Part shown: piece by piece, positions 7,896-16,745 of the stretch
Position numbering within the stretch: position 1 is the first letter of the stretch
How the letters are laid out: the number at the start of each line of letters is the position of its first letter
From: Tichowtungia aerotolerans
GTDB lineage: Bacteria; Verrucomicrobiota; Kiritimatiellia; Kiritimatiellales; Tichowtungiaceae
Direction: 5' to 3'
NCBI RefSeq assembly: GCF_009905215.1
Contig: NZ_CP047593.1
Coordinates: forward strand, 372,001-436,000
DNA: 64,000 nt
Made by a program: the position numbers and the translations under genes
The notes under the pieces: generated by a model
Told to the model about the DNA's origin: nothing
Database searches by the model: none
The model's input: only the letters and a program-made list of their open reading frames with translations

Positions 7896-9632
7896 TTAAG
7901 CCGAACGAACCTCTTTTTTCTTTCTGATAATCAATTGCGCGATCATCAGGATCTGACTGGTGGTCCAGTAGAGAACAAGACCGGACGGCATCGTATAGAA
8001 GAAAAACAGCATCATAATCGGCATCATAACCGCCATCATCTTCTGTTGCTGCTGCTGTTCCGGTGTCGCAGCGGCTGAGCCAGTCGTCAGTTTCTGCTGC
8101 CACATCATGGTGGCCGCCATCAAAATCGGAAGAATGTTCAGGGAATCCCATCCAACCAGAGGAACGGTGAATGTCCCGGCGAAGAGGTTTTCCGGCTCTG
8201 AAAGGTCTTTGATCCAGAGGAATTTTGAAAAACGCAGCTCAATGGCACTGCGCAGAACACGGAACAACGCGATAAACACCGGAATCTGAATCAGCATGGG
8301 GAGGCAACCACCCATCGGATTGATTTTATGCTCCTTGTAAAACGCCATGGTCTCCTGCTGCATGCGCTGAGGATTATCTTTATATTTGGCCTGGATCTCT
8401 TTGATCTTCGGTTGAAATTCCTGCATGCGCTTCATGCTTTCGGTGCTCTTGTGTGTGAGCGGCCAGAAAAGCACGCGAACGATGATCGTCAGAATCAGAA
8501 TCGCGATTCCGTAATTCCCAAAGGGAGCCAAATGAATCAAACCCCACAGCAAAGCCAGTTTGATGGGATACATAATCGGATTCATGAATTTCCAGAAACC
8601 GACGCTCTTAAACTCCATCACTTCGGACTGATTCATCCCCAGTGTTTTAAGGGACTCGAAATCCTTGGGACCGATATAAGCACGCACAGTGCGGGAAACC
8701 GTTTCATTTGCACCGACCAGCTCTTTATTGAACTGCAGGGCCGCTGAAACTTCCGACGCTTCCTGTTTTTTGCCTTCGCCTTCCCGACGGACGGTAAAGT
8801 CAAAACCGGTCGCAGTCTGCTCCGGAATCAGGATTTGGACAAAAAACTTGTTTTTCGCAGCAACCCAGTCAACAGGAGTGGTTGTGACCAGCTGCGGCGT
8901 GGTCGTAAATTCCAAAACGCCGGCGGAAATTTTTCGGAACTGTTTTGCCCAGTGCGTGATTCCTTCAACCGGAGCAAAAGTATCGACCCCCAGCGTCGTA
9001 ATGCCTTTCATAGCGCTGGTGCCCTGCGGATTGCTCATCGGACCGGTAGGGAGCCGCAGCTCCGGCAGCGCCCACGGGACATCGGAGGTATTAACAAACT
9101 CATCCTCCACAACCAGTTGATACTCTCCTTCGAGAGCGAGCTTACGCTTAAAAAGCTGTCCGTCACCCAGTGATGCAGTATACACAATCCCGTCTTCTGT
9201 TTCCGTTAATGTTCCGGCAGCAAGCGGGAGCCCGCCATAACACAGGGCAGGAGCATTGGAAAAATTGAGCGTCAAAGGCGGACTGTCCGGTTCGTTCAAT
9301 TCCGGGTAATCGTTCAGAACTGCAGAAACGATCGCTCCGCCGTGTGAGGAAACCGTCAGTTCGATCTGATCGTTGGATAACAAGAGCTGCTGTTCAGGAG
9401 CCAGCAGTTCATCGACCTTCTCTGCGACAGCATCCGCCGCGTCCTTAACTGCCGGAGCCGTCAGAGCGGGAGCGGCCTTCTCCCCGGCCGGAGCCGGAGC
9501 TTGTGCAGAACCCGTCTCAGCAACCGGCGGCTCCGGTGAAGAAACCGGTTTTTTTGTGCTCGGGAAGAAATACATCCAGCCGAACATCAGGACGAGAAGA
9601 ATACCAACGATAATAAAATCAGTTTTTTTCAT
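7896..9632 (-). CDS. yidC: Membrane protein insertase YidC
   Basis: This 578-residue YidC has an N-terminal membrane anchor (residues 5-24), a Pro/Ala-rich linker, the large periplasmic beta domain (about 80-350) of Gram-negative YidC, and the conserved membrane core (about 355-570) with the cytoplasmic hairpin MQEFQPKIKEIQAKYKDNPQ and the segment NPMGGCLPMLIQIPVF. It inserts and folds inner-membrane proteins. A Gln run lies near residue 525. Its start overlaps yidD by 14 bases in the conserved rpmH-rnpA-yidD-yidC order. Confidence 0.96.
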   Translation of the reverse strand: MKKTDFIIVGILLVLMFGWMYFFPSTKKPVSSPEPPVAETGSAQAPAPAGEKAAPALTAPAVKDAADAVAEKVDELLAPEQQLLLSNDQIELTVSSHGGAIVSAVLNDYPELNEPDSPPLTLNFSNAPALCYGGLPLAAGTLTETEDGIVYTASLGDGQLFKRKLALEGEYQLVVEDEFVNTSDVPWALPELRLPTGPMSNPQGTSAMKGITTLGVDTFAPVEGITHWAKQFRKISAGVLEFTTTPQLVTTTPVDWVAAKNKFFVQILIPEQTATGFDFTVRREGEGKKQEASEVSAALQFNKELVGANETVSRTVRAYIGPKDFESLKTLGMNQSEVMEFKSVGFWKFMNPIMYPIKLALLWGLIHLAPFGNYGIAILILTIIVRVLFWPLTHKSTESMKRMQEFQPKIKEIQAKYKDNPQRMQQETMAFYKEHKINPMGGCLPMLIQIPVFIALFRVLRSAIELRFSKFLWIKDLSEPENLFAGTFTVPLVGWDSLNILPILMAATMMWQQKLTTGSAAATPEQQQQQKMMAVMMPIMMLFFFYTMPSGLVLYWTTSQILMIAQLIIRKKKEVRSA

Positions 9633-9867
9633 GTTTCTTTTTCTTCGTTTTCGGTTCCGGCACGGGATCAGTTCCGCCCGGATTCCACGGATGACAACGG
9701 CAAATGCGCCGCAAACTTAAATAAAGGCCGGTTACTATGCCATGCCTGCGCAGGGCTTCAATCGTATAATCGGAACAAGTCGGATAAAACCGGCAACGGG
9801 CGGGCATTATACAGGAGACCGTTTTCTGGTAAATCCGCACCAAAACGATAAGCAGGCGGCAAATCAT
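9619..9867 (-). CDS. yidD: Membrane protein insertion factor YidD
   Basis: An 82-residue YidD/haemolytic-domain protein with an amphipathic N-terminus (LLIVLVRIYQKTVS) followed by the family Cys motif (RCRFYPTCSDYTIEALRRHG) and the C-terminal CHPWNPGGTDPVP. YidD helps YidC-dependent membrane insertion. The ATG overlaps the rnpA stop (ATGA) and its end overlaps yidC, so the three are tightly coupled. Confidence 0.94.
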   Translation of the reverse strand: MICRLLIVLVRIYQKTVSCIMPARCRFYPTCSDYTIEALRRHGIVTGLYLSLRRICRCHPWNPGGTDPVPEPKTKKKKHEKN

Positions 9868-10217
9868 TTGACCAGCCCCGCCTTTCCGGCCAGCCGCAGC
9901 ATCTCTTTTTCCACATCCTCGTGAGAGGCAGAAAGAATATTGCGACGGGCAATAATCACCACATCCACTGCTCCGCCGAACTCCGGGCGATGTTCACGAT
10001 AGACAGCACGCAGGATTCGACGGGCTCGATTGCGATCAACAGCCCGGTTACTCACCTTTTTACTGCTCACCACACCGAGCCGCAAAGAGGCACCCTCTCC
10101 CTGACGGAGCCAAATCACCATAAACCGGCCGACAAAACTCTTTTTCTGTGCAAAAGCCTCCCTGAACAGAGAGGCTTTTACGAGTCGTTGTTGTCTGGAA
10201 AGAGTATTTCCTGTCAC
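9864..10217 (-). CDS. rnpA: Ribonuclease P protein component
   Basis: This 117-residue basic protein carries the RnpA signature [19 protein letters not shown] with the RNR motif, the N-terminal [10 protein letters not shown] and a central strand ([10 protein letters not shown]). It binds the RNase P RNA and assists 5' maturation of tRNAs. It follows rpmH by 24 bases and overlaps yidD by four, which is the classical order. Confidence 0.94.
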   Translation of the reverse strand: MTGNTLSRQQRLVKASLFREAFAQKKSFVGRFMVIWLRQGEGASLRLGVVSSKKVSNRAVDRNRARRILRAVYREHRPEFGGAVDVVIIARRNILSASHEDVEKEMLRLAGKAGLVK

Positions 10218-10241
10218 CGGGAGTTCTCCGGTTGATCCTGT

Positions 10242-10385
10242 TTACGCATCGGCGACAGTCAGGCGCTTACGGCCTTTCTGGCGGCGGCGTTTCAGGATAG
10301 CGCGACCATCTGCAGTCTGCATGCGTTTGCGAAAACCGTGCTTACGGGCGCGTTTAATTTTTGAAGGTTGCCATGTACGTTTCAT
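10242..10385 (-). CDS. rpmH: 50S ribosomal protein L34
   Basis: I translated this 47-codon gene by hand. It starts [20 protein letters not shown] and ends [11 protein letters not shown], a complete bL34 of normal length. The usual L34 opening MKRT(F/Y)QPS is here [13 protein letters not shown] lies ten bases before the ATG. It heads the rpmH-rnpA-yidD-yidC operon and has its own promoter on the minus strand. Confidence 0.95.
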   Translation of the reverse strand: MKRTWQPSKIKRARKHGFRKRMQTADGRAILKRRRQKGRKRLTVADA

Positions 10386-10423
10386 TGTTCAAATCTCCAC
10401 TGAAATTCCCAAAAGAGCGCAAC

Positions 10424-10451
10424 ACAGTACCAGTTCGCGTCCCTGTGTCAA
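10424..10451 (-). promoter_or_regulatory. Predicted rpmH promoter
   Basis: On the minus strand TTGACA (10446-10451) and TACTGT (10424-10429) are 16 bases apart. The start would lie near 10417 and leave a leader of about 30 bases before rpmH. The -35 box is perfect and the -10 box is weak. Confidence 0.5.
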
Positions 10452-10512
10452 ACTTTTTAACTGCACTTTAACCGCACCAAACGCTACTCTGCCGTTCAGG
10501 AGGAAAACAAAT

Positions 10513-11970
10513 ATGGCCGCCATCCTAGCGCTCGACCAGGGAACCAGCAGCTCACGAAGCATTGTTTTTGACGAAAACGGCGCCGTTCTCGGCACTGCAC
10601 AGCAGGAATTTCCGCAGATTTATCCTCAATCCGGCTGGGTCGAACACGACCCTTCCGAACTCTGGAATTCCCAGCTCGAAACCGCCCGCCAAGCTCTCCT
10701 GCAGTCCGGAATCAGCGCTCCGGACGCCATCGGCATCACCAATCAGCGCGAAACCGTCGTCCTGTGGGACCGCGCCACCGGCGAGCCGCTCCATAACGCC
10801 ATCGTCTGGCAGGACCGTCGCACCGCGCCGTTCATCGAACAGCTCAAGGCCGATGGATATGCCCCCCTCATCCGCAAAAAAACCGGACTGCTTCCCGACC
10901 CCTACTTTTCCGCCACAAAGATCGCATGGCTGCTCGACCATATCGACAGCGCGCGCGACCGCGCCCAACGCGGCGAGCTGGCCGCAGGAACCGTAGACAG
11001 CTGGATCCTCTGGAATCTCACCAAAGGCCGCGTCTTCGCCACCGACGTCACCAACGCCTCACGCACCTCTCTCTTCAACATTCATAGCTTAGACTGGGAT
11101 CATGAGCTGCTGGACCTTTTTCGCGTGCCTCACACCGTTTTACCGGACGTTAAACCCTCCGGAGGGCTGTTTGCTGAAGATACCCTGCTCGGCGCCCCCG
11201 TCACAGGAATCGCCGGAGACCAGCACGCCGCGCTCTTCGGCCAGCTGTGCACCGAACCCGGCATGGCCAAAAACACCTATGGAACCGGATGCTTCATCCT
11301 CATGCAGACCGGCACCAACCCGGTCGCCAGCCGCAACCGCCTGCTCACCACCATCGCGTGGCAGCTCGAAGGCCGCCCCGCGAAATATGCACTTGAAGGA
11401 AGCATCTTCATCGCCGGAGCTGCCATCCAGTGGCTGCGCGACGGACTCGGCATCATCAGAACAGCGCCCGAAATCGACAAACTGGCAGCAACCGTCCCCG
11501 ACAACGGCGGCGTCACTGTTGTGCCCGCATTTACCGGACTCGGCGCGCCGCACTGGAATCCGGACGCGCGCGGAATCATCAATGGGCTTTCGCGCGGAAC
11601 CACAGCCGCGCACATCGCCTATGCCACGCTCGAATCCATCGCCTGCCAGTCCGCCGACGTACTGCGCGCCATGGAATCAGACACCGGAACCCCGATCAAA
11701 GAAATGCGCGTCGATGGCGGCGCCTCACAAAGCAATCTGCTCATGCAGATGCAAGCCGACCTCCTCGACATTCCGGTGCGACGGCCGAAAACCATCGAAA
11801 CCACCGCCCTCGGTGCCGCCTATCTGGCAGGCATCGGGTCCAAGGTTTGGAAAAATACAGATGAACTGAAAAACCAGTGGCAAATCGACCGAACATTTGA
11901 AAGCGTCATCAGCGAGGCTGAACGCAAACAGATCCGATCGCGCTGGTCCAACGCCGTCAGCAAAGCCTGA
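10513..11970 (+). CDS. glpK: Glycerol kinase
   Basis: This 485-residue FGGY-family kinase has the GlpK hallmarks: the opening [19 protein letters not shown], the substrate-binding [17 protein letters not shown], the ATP-binding [13 protein letters not shown] and the loop [11 protein letters not shown]. It phosphorylates glycerol to sn-glycerol 3-phosphate. The start at 10513 has AGGAGGA just upstream; the open frame continues to 10321 across the rpmH promoter and is not used. It stands alone, without glpF or glpD. A one-mismatch palindrome at 11838-11852 is read SKVWK near the C-terminus. Confidence 0.95.
   Translation: MAAILALDQGTSSSRSIVFDENGAVLGTAQQEFPQIYPQSGWVEHDPSELWNSQLETARQALLQSGISAPDAIGITNQRETVVLWDRATGEPLHNAIVWQDRRTAPFIEQLKADGYAPLIRKKTGLLPDPYFSATKIAWLLDHIDSARDRAQRGELAAGTVDSWILWNLTKGRVFATDVTNASRTSLFNIHSLDWDHELLDLFRVPHTVLPDVKPSGGLFAEDTLLGAPVTGIAGDQHAALFGQLCTEPGMAKNTYGTGCFILMQTGTNPVASRNRLLTTIAWQLEGRPAKYALEGSIFIAGAAIQWLRDGLGIIRTAPEIDKLAATVPDNGGVTVVPAFTGLGAPHWNPDARGIINGLSRGTTAAHIAYATLESIACQSADVLRAMESDTGTPIKEMRVDGGASQSNLLMQMQADLLDIPVRRPKTIETTALGAAYLAGIGSKVWKNTDELKNQWQIDRTFESVISEAERKQIRSRWSNAVSKA
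11838..11852. repeat. Dispersed palindrome, one mismatch
   Basis: GTCCAA-GGT-TTGGAA inside glpK. Confidence 0.75.
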
Positions 11971-12214
11971 CGGACAGAATCACGATAAAAATTCATAATG
12001 CTGGCAACGAGTCGGTGGCTCATGCCGTGGCGGTCAACCAGAGAAACATTGTCGATTACGCAGTTCCAAACGTCCGGAACGCTCAAGCGTCAGCATTCCG
12101 TTTTCAACGGAACCTCTGCAGCTTGCGTTCGGTGGAATTTTCATAAGATTTGATATTCAGCATACGAAAAGGACTAAAGGCCAGGCCTGTAACATTGATG
12201 TTTCCATGTTCTGA
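11971..12214. other. Convergent intergenic region
   Basis: glpK and nadB end into this gap from opposite sides. It holds a perfect 7-base inverted repeat with a 3-base spacer (TTCCGTT-TTC-AACGGAA, 12096-12112), and a worn GTTCC...GGAAC dyad at 12063-12080 with the same design as the dispersed palindrome. I see no gene here; these dyads may act as weak bidirectional terminators. Confidence 0.5.
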
Positions 12215-13831
12215 TTACTCTAGATTCAGCGGGCCGCCGGGTTTGTCCTGAATAATGGAATGGTCCGCAACGGTGTTTTTTTCGGGCCAGTCACGATTGT
12301 AGTGCAGGCCGCGGCTCTCCTTACGGCACTGAGCGGAACGAACAATCAGTTCCGCGACAGCGGCAAGGTTGCGCAGCTCGATCAGGTCGGCCGTCACCAG
12401 ATATTCGCGGTAATAGCTTCGGATTTCTTCGCGAATGGTGTGAATACGTCGACGAGCGCGCCGAAGAAGCCGGTCGGAGCGCACGATGCCGACGTAGTCC
12501 CACATCACGGACCGCACTTCGTTCCAGTCGTGTTCCACCACAACCGCTTCTTCACTGGAAACCGCATCACCGCATTCCCATCGCGGAATCTCGACCCCAT
12601 CAACTGAATTGTTTTTCCAAACCTTGGAAATTTTTTCGGCACACCGACACCCGCAGACCGTCGCTTCGAGCAGCGAATTGCTGGCCAGTCGGTTGGCGCC
12701 ATGCAGACCGGTCGAAGCAACTTCGCCGATGGCATACAACCCCGGCATGGCAGTGGAACCATCCACATCGGCGACGACGCCGCCGCAGGAATAGTGCGCA
12801 GCCGGAACCACCGGCACCGGCGCGAGGGCCATATCGAACCCGAACTGCAGACAGGTTTTATAGAGCGTCGGGAAACGCTTCTGGAGAAAATCCGCATCGC
12901 GATGGGAAATGTCGAGATAGACAAACGGATCCCCGTACTTTTTCATGACGGAGTCGATGGCGCGCGCAGTTACATCGCGCGGAGCGAGTGCGCCGCGCGG
13001 ATCAAAATCATATACGAACTCACGCCCCCGCCGGTCGATCAACCGGGCCCCTTCTCCGCGTACAGCTTCGGAAATCAGGAACGACTTTGCATCCGGATGA
13101 TACAGGCAGGTGGGATGGAACTGAATCATCTCCATATCACGCAACGGAAGCCCGGCACGCCATGCCATGGCGATGCCGTCGCCGGTGGCGACGTCGGGGT
13201 TGGAAGTGTAAAGATATACCTTGCCCAGCCCGCCGGTTGCCAAAATCGTGGCAGGGGCGCGTACAGCCAAAATTTCACTGGTCGTTTTATCGAGAAAATA
13301 GCAGCCGACACAACGGTTTGGACCGGCCAGTCCGATCCAGCCGGTCGGAACCACATCAATCGCCAGCCAGTTTTCAACCAGCGTGATATTGGCATCTGCC
13401 CGAACCCGTTCCAACAGCCGCTTGATCACCTCTCCGCCGGTTACATCCCCGGCATGCAGCACGCGGCGGCGGGAGTGCCCGCCCTCCTGTCCAAGATCAT
13501 ATTCTTCCGGTTTGTCCGAGCGATGCTCAAAATGCACCCCCGCCGCTTCGAGCTGGGCAATACGGGCCGGACCGCCTTCAACAATGGCACGGACGGCGGC
13601 TTCCTCGCTGAGTCCGTTGCCGGTTTCCAGCGTATCGGCAATATGCTGAGCCATTGAGTCGTCAGGGTCCACCACACAGGAAATTCCGCCCTGAGCGTAA
13701 CGGGTGTTCCCTTCCGCAGCCTCCTGCTTGGACACCACAAGCACTTTACCGTGTCGACTGAGCTCCAGCGCGGCGGTCAGTCCGGCCAGCCCGCTGCCGA
13801 TAATCAAAAAATCTGTATCGCGTATCTGCAT
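12215..13831 (-). CDS. nadB: L-aspartate oxidase
   Basis: A 538-residue flavoprotein of the fumarate reductase/succinate dehydrogenase family. It has the FAD-binding IIGSGLAGLTAALELS, the TRYAQGGISCV loop, the HPTCLYHPDAKSFLISEAVRGEGARL active region and PAAHYSCGGVVAD. NadB oxidises aspartate to iminoaspartate for de novo NAD synthesis. The partner nadA is not in the window. A perfect palindrome (12615-12629) is read SKVWK in the linker between the FAD domain and the helical C-terminal domain. Confidence 0.95.
   Translation of the reverse strand: MQIRDTDFLIIGSGLAGLTAALELSRHGKVLVVSKQEAAEGNTRYAQGGISCVVDPDDSMAQHIADTLETGNGLSEEAAVRAIVEGGPARIAQLEAAGVHFEHRSDKPEEYDLGQEGGHSRRRVLHAGDVTGGEVIKRLLERVRADANITLVENWLAIDVVPTGWIGLAGPNRCVGCYFLDKTTSEILAVRAPATILATGGLGKVYLYTSNPDVATGDGIAMAWRAGLPLRDMEMIQFHPTCLYHPDAKSFLISEAVRGEGARLIDRRGREFVYDFDPRGALAPRDVTARAIDSVMKKYGDPFVYLDISHRDADFLQKRFPTLYKTCLQFGFDMALAPVPVVPAAHYSCGGVVADVDGSTAMPGLYAIGEVASTGLHGANRLASNSLLEATVCGCRCAEKISKVWKNNSVDGVEIPRWECGDAVSSEEAVVVEHDWNEVRSVMWDYVGIVRSDRLLRRARRRIHTIREEIRSYYREYLVTADLIELRNLAAVAELIVRSAQCRKESRGLHYNRDWPEKNTVADHSIIQDKPGGPLNLE
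12615..12629. repeat. Dispersed palindrome, perfect copy
   Basis: TTCCAA-ACC-TTGGAA inside nadB, with T and A extending both arms. Confidence 0.9.
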
Positions 13832-13911
13832 GAGTCGTCATTCACTTCTTTTAAAAAAGTGCTTTCTGAAAAGCCTCAGGTCTAATGTATTGAAAAAAGC
13901 TATCTCACTTT

Positions 13912-13926
13912 TTCCAACCATTGAAA
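13912..13926. repeat. Dispersed palindrome, one mismatch
   Basis: TTCCAA-CCA-TTGAAA in the 170-base gap between nadB and the surface-repeat gene. Confidence 0.7.
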
Positions 13927-14001
13927 ACTAAAAACCGGAGCGTTTGACTCGAGGATTGTTTTTGTGTCGACTCAAAGAGCTGTGCTAAAAAGCGGTCCAT
14001 T

Positions 14002-15069
14002 ATGAAAAAGATAATTCTCCTCTTCGCTCTGACGGCCGGGTCTGTTTTTGCAGCAATGCCGGCCGAAAAGACTATTACCCATGTCAGCACGCCGTTTCAG
14101 CTCGGTTTTGATGAAAACCATTGCCTCTATCCGAAAGAATACGGTGTGCACGGACTGCGAATGAACTGTTTTTTTGTCGAAAACCGCTACATGCACGGTG
14201 TCGACCTCGGCTTTTGGAATGTTTCCGAGGACGCCGGCGGCTTTCAGTTCGCACTCTACCGCGCACAGACCTACAGCTTCGGCGGCATTCAGATTGCCGG
14301 CTGGAGCACAGAGACCAAACACGTCGGCGGCTTCCAGTTCGCCTTCGTTGAAACGGATGCAGAGGACGTGAACGGCATGCAGCTGACCGGCCTGCTCGGC
14401 AAAGCACGCGGCGTTGATGGATTCCAGATTTCCGGGCTTTCCGCGGTTTCGGAGTCCGAAACCGGCGAGGTTCTGATGAACGGCATGCAGATGGGGCTGT
14501 TTGAAGCCCGTGCTGAGAACATGAACGGAGTCCAGGTTGGCGGGGTCTTCAGCGAAGCCGAACTGGATGCCAACGGCATCCAGCTGGCCGCCCTGTTCGC
14601 GGAATCAACCGATACCCGCGGCGTACAGATCGGCGGACTGACCGCCCGAAGCAAACGGACCAAAGGAGTTCAGATCAGCGGCGTTCTGTCGCGCTCGGAA
14701 CTGGATGCAGACGGCTTGCTGCAGGCGTCCGGAATTCTCGCGGAAACCGGCCAAATGAAAGGCTGCCTGCAGCTGGCCGGGATTGCGGCCAACGTCATCG
14801 GCGAATCCGACGGCGTACAGATCGGCGGAGCCAGCACCATGGCCGGATCGCTGAACGGATGGCAGACCTCGCTTCTGTGGAATTACGTGTTTGAACACGC
14901 CAACGGCCTGCAGCTCTCCGCAATTTACAACCACGCACAAAGTATACACGGCGTGCAGATCGGGCTGATCAACCATTGCTCACGACTGGAAGGCGTGCAA
15001 ATCGGCCTTTTGAATACGGTTCAGGAAGCCCGTTTCAGCACCTGCCCGCTTCTCCGGGTCGATTTTTAG
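14002..15069 (+). CDS. LA_2272-like surface repeat protein
   Basis: 355 residues with a signal peptide (cut near SVFA, residue 17-18) followed by about 17 tandem units of roughly 18-22 residues. Each unit is built around G-(V/I/M/F)-Q-(I/L/V/F)-x-G-(L/V) (for example NGVQVGGV, RGVQIGGL, HGVQIGLI). The periodicity suggests a beta-solenoid or outer-membrane beta structure. The pattern resembles the LA_2272 surface-repeat family first named in Leptospira; this is recognition by eye. There is no anchor motif at the C-terminus. The gene is monocistronic or precedes fabI by 87 bases. Confidence 0.65.
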   Translation: MKKIILLFALTAGSVFAAMPAEKTITHVSTPFQLGFDENHCLYPKEYGVHGLRMNCFFVENRYMHGVDLGFWNVSEDAGGFQFALYRAQTYSFGGIQIAGWSTETKHVGGFQFAFVETDAEDVNGMQLTGLLGKARGVDGFQISGLSAVSESETGEVLMNGMQMGLFEARAENMNGVQVGGVFSEAELDANGIQLAALFAESTDTRGVQIGGLTARSKRTKGVQISGVLSRSELDADGLLQASGILAETGQMKGCLQLAGIAANVIGESDGVQIGGASTMAGSLNGWQTSLLWNYVFEHANGLQLSAIYNHAQSIHGVQIGLINHCSRLEGVQIGLLNTVQEARFSTCPLLRVDF

Positions 15070-15156
15070 TTAACAAAAGGCTTTTCTTAGGCGCTGAGTC
15101 TGGCACAGTCCCGCGCTTTCGATAATGACAGCCCATCCGGGCGGAAAGGAACCAGC

Positions 15157-16041
15157 ATGATCAAAAAAGGCGGAACCTATGTTGTGATGGGGCTTTTGAA
15201 TACAGACTCCATCGCTTATGCCACCGGAAAAATGATTGAAGATCTCGGTGGAAAAGTAATTTATACCGTACAGAACGAGCGCATGAAACGGGTTTTCTTC
15301 GACCGCGGCTGCTCGGATCTTCCGCAGGAGATCAAAGACGAGATGGACATCCGCTACTGCGATGTCACCATCGAAAACGAAGTGCGCAACCTGTTCGACG
15401 GCATCGACTCTCTCGACGGGGTGGTTCACTCCATCGGATTTGCCAACCCGAAAACCTGTCTCGGCGACAAAGTCTACACCAATGCGTTCGAAGACATTAA
15501 ACAGGGCTTTCACATCAGCTGCGCCTCGCTGGCAACCGTTGCCGAGTTCGCACAGCAGAAAATGAACAAAGGCGGATCGGTCGTCACGCTATCGTTTGCC
15601 TCGCAGCTGGCGTTCCCCTACTACAACTGGATGGGCGTCAACAAAGCCGCGCTCGAAGCGCTGGTACGCGCACTGGCACGCGAATACGGTCGCGAGCACG
15701 TCCGCGTCAATGCGGTTTCCGCCGGACCTCTGGCGACCAAGGCGGCCAAGTCGATTCCGCACTTTGCACACCTGGCCCGTACCTGGAAAAAAATCAGTCC
15801 GCTTCCTTGGGATGTCATCAACGACAAACAAGAGGTCGCCAACACGGTGGTGTTCATGCTGGGAGAGTACTCCAAGAAGATCACCGGCCAGACCATCTAT
15901 GTGGACGGCGGAGCTTCCGCAGTCGGCGGCGAACTGCTCAAGCATGAAAAGCCGTTCAAAACCATGCCGGCCAAGAAGAAAAAAGCTGCCCAGGAACGAC
16001 TGGAGCGCATGCGCGCCCTGCAGAAATCGCACCAGCAGTAA
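15157..16041 (+). CDS. fabI: Enoyl-ACP reductase, FabI type
   Basis: This 294-residue short-chain reductase has the FabI N-terminal SIAY signature, DGVVHSIGFA, and the Tyr-x6-Lys pair in YNWMGVNKAALEA (Tyr156/Lys163 of E. coli FabI). The VNAVSAGPL and ITGQTIYVDGGAS segments also fit. It performs the last reduction of each fatty-acid elongation cycle. Against E. coli [17 protein letters not shown] this protein reads LSFASQLAFPYYNWMG, so the position of Tyr146 is Phe and one residue is missing. A lysine-rich tail of about 35 residues extends past the usual end. Confidence 0.85.
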   Translation: MIKKGGTYVVMGLLNTDSIAYATGKMIEDLGGKVIYTVQNERMKRVFFDRGCSDLPQEIKDEMDIRYCDVTIENEVRNLFDGIDSLDGVVHSIGFANPKTCLGDKVYTNAFEDIKQGFHISCASLATVAEFAQQKMNKGGSVVTLSFASQLAFPYYNWMGVNKAALEALVRALAREYGREHVRVNAVSAGPLATKAAKSIPHFAHLARTWKKISPLPWDVINDKQEVANTVVFMLGEYSKKITGQTIYVDGGASAVGGELLKHEKPFKTMPAKKKKAAQERLERMRALQKSHQQ

Positions 16042-16045
16042 ATTT

Positions 16046-16060
16046 TTCCAACCCTTGGAA
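16046..16060. repeat. Dispersed palindrome, perfect copy
   Basis: TTCCAA-CCC-TTGGAA with arms that extend to 16043-16063 as T and A runs, just before the fabI terminator. Confidence 0.92.
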
Positions 16061-16064
16061 AAAG

Positions 16065-16095
16065 AAAAGCCGCCCGTCGACGGGCGGCTTTTTTT
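16065..16095 (+). terminator. Rho-independent terminator after fabI
   Basis: AAAAGCCGCCCG / CGGGCGGCTTTT forms a perfect GC-rich stem around the loop TCGA, followed by a T run. The stem is symmetrical, so it can serve the convergent CBS gene too. A perfect dispersed palindrome (16046-16060) sits directly in front. Confidence 0.9.
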
Positions 16096-16113
16096 GTGGA
16101 TTGACCGAGCAGG

Positions 16114-16551
16114 TCAGAGCCCGGGACCGGAGATATAGCTCTGGAGGTTCCTGATTTCAAAATCCTTTTCATCCACCAGATATTTTACGATATCGCCCAG
16201 CGAAATAATGCCAGCCACTGTGCCATCCTCCACCACCGGCAGATGGCGGATCCGCTTGTCAGTCATAAGGCCCATGCATGTGTCGAGTTCGTCATCCGGC
16301 GTAACGGTCGTCAGGTTGGCTGACATAATTTCTTTTACAGCCCCCCCCTGGCCGCATTTATTCTTCAAATATAGTTTCCGGATAAAATCCCGCTCAGAAA
16401 TAATCCCCACGAGTTGGTTTCCGTCCATCACGAGCGCGGTTCCGGCTGAAATTTTCGCCATTTTTTCAATGGCATCAAAAACAGGAGTGTCCGGGCTGAC
16501 TGACAAAATCCCGGATTCTTTCTTTCCAATCACCTTGCTCACTGTGGACAT
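16114..16551 (-). CDS. CBS-domain pair protein
   Basis: 145 residues made almost entirely of two CBS domains: about residues 12-65 (GTALVMDGNQLVGIISERDF) and 75-130 (IRHLPVVEDGTVAGIISLGDIVK). Stand-alone CBS pairs bind adenine nucleotides or S-adenosylmethionine and act as energy or ligand sensors, but the partner here is unknown. The promoter region contains a run of 15 G at 16653-16667. Confidence 0.85.
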   Translation of the reverse strand: MSTVSKVIGKKESGILSVSPDTPVFDAIEKMAKISAGTALVMDGNQLVGIISERDFIRKLYLKNKCGQGGAVKEIMSANLTTVTPDDELDTCMGLMTDKRIRHLPVVEDGTVAGIISLGDIVKYLVDEKDFEIRNLQSYISGPGL

Positions 16552-16652
16552 AAGATACCCCTTTCGTTATTTGTTCCAAAACCGGAATGATTATAAAGAA
16601 CAACAGCAAGCCCATCAAGCCCGATGAAAAACTTATCCATCTTTAAAAACAA

Positions 16653-16667
16653 GGGGGGGGGGGGGGG
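16653..16667 (+). repeat. Poly-G tract (15 G)
   Basis: An uninterrupted run of 15 G follows an A-rich stretch, between the dapA terminator and the start of the CBS gene (about 100 bases upstream of its ATG, where it reads as 15 C in the gene direction). Such runs are prone to slippage and to sequencing error. Confidence 0.9.
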
Positions 16668-16692
16668 TATAAAAACCCGGTCGCCAAGGCAT

Positions 16693-16721
16693 AAAAAAAC
16701 CGCCCCGGAACTCCGGGACGG
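16693..16721 (-). terminator. Rho-independent terminator after dapA
   Basis: On the minus strand CCGTCCCGG-AGTT-CCGGGGCGG forms a nine-pair stem (one G-U) followed by seven T. It lies 25 bases past the dapA stop. Confidence 0.85.
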
Positions 16722-16745
16722 CCTCAGCAAACAATGCACCGGGGA

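Noticed and set aside
10242-10512. Possible replication origin next to rpmH
   Set aside because: rpmH-rnpA often lies near oriC, but there is no dnaA or dnaN gene and I see no TTATCCACA-like boxes.
11820-12086. A small minus-strand frame between glpK and nadB
   Set aside because: It overlaps the end of glpK and shows no family pattern; the gap is better read as a convergent terminator region.
12701-13657. A 318-codon plus-strand frame opposite nadB
   Set aside because: The minus strand encodes a complete NadB; the opposite frame has no ribosome site or motif.
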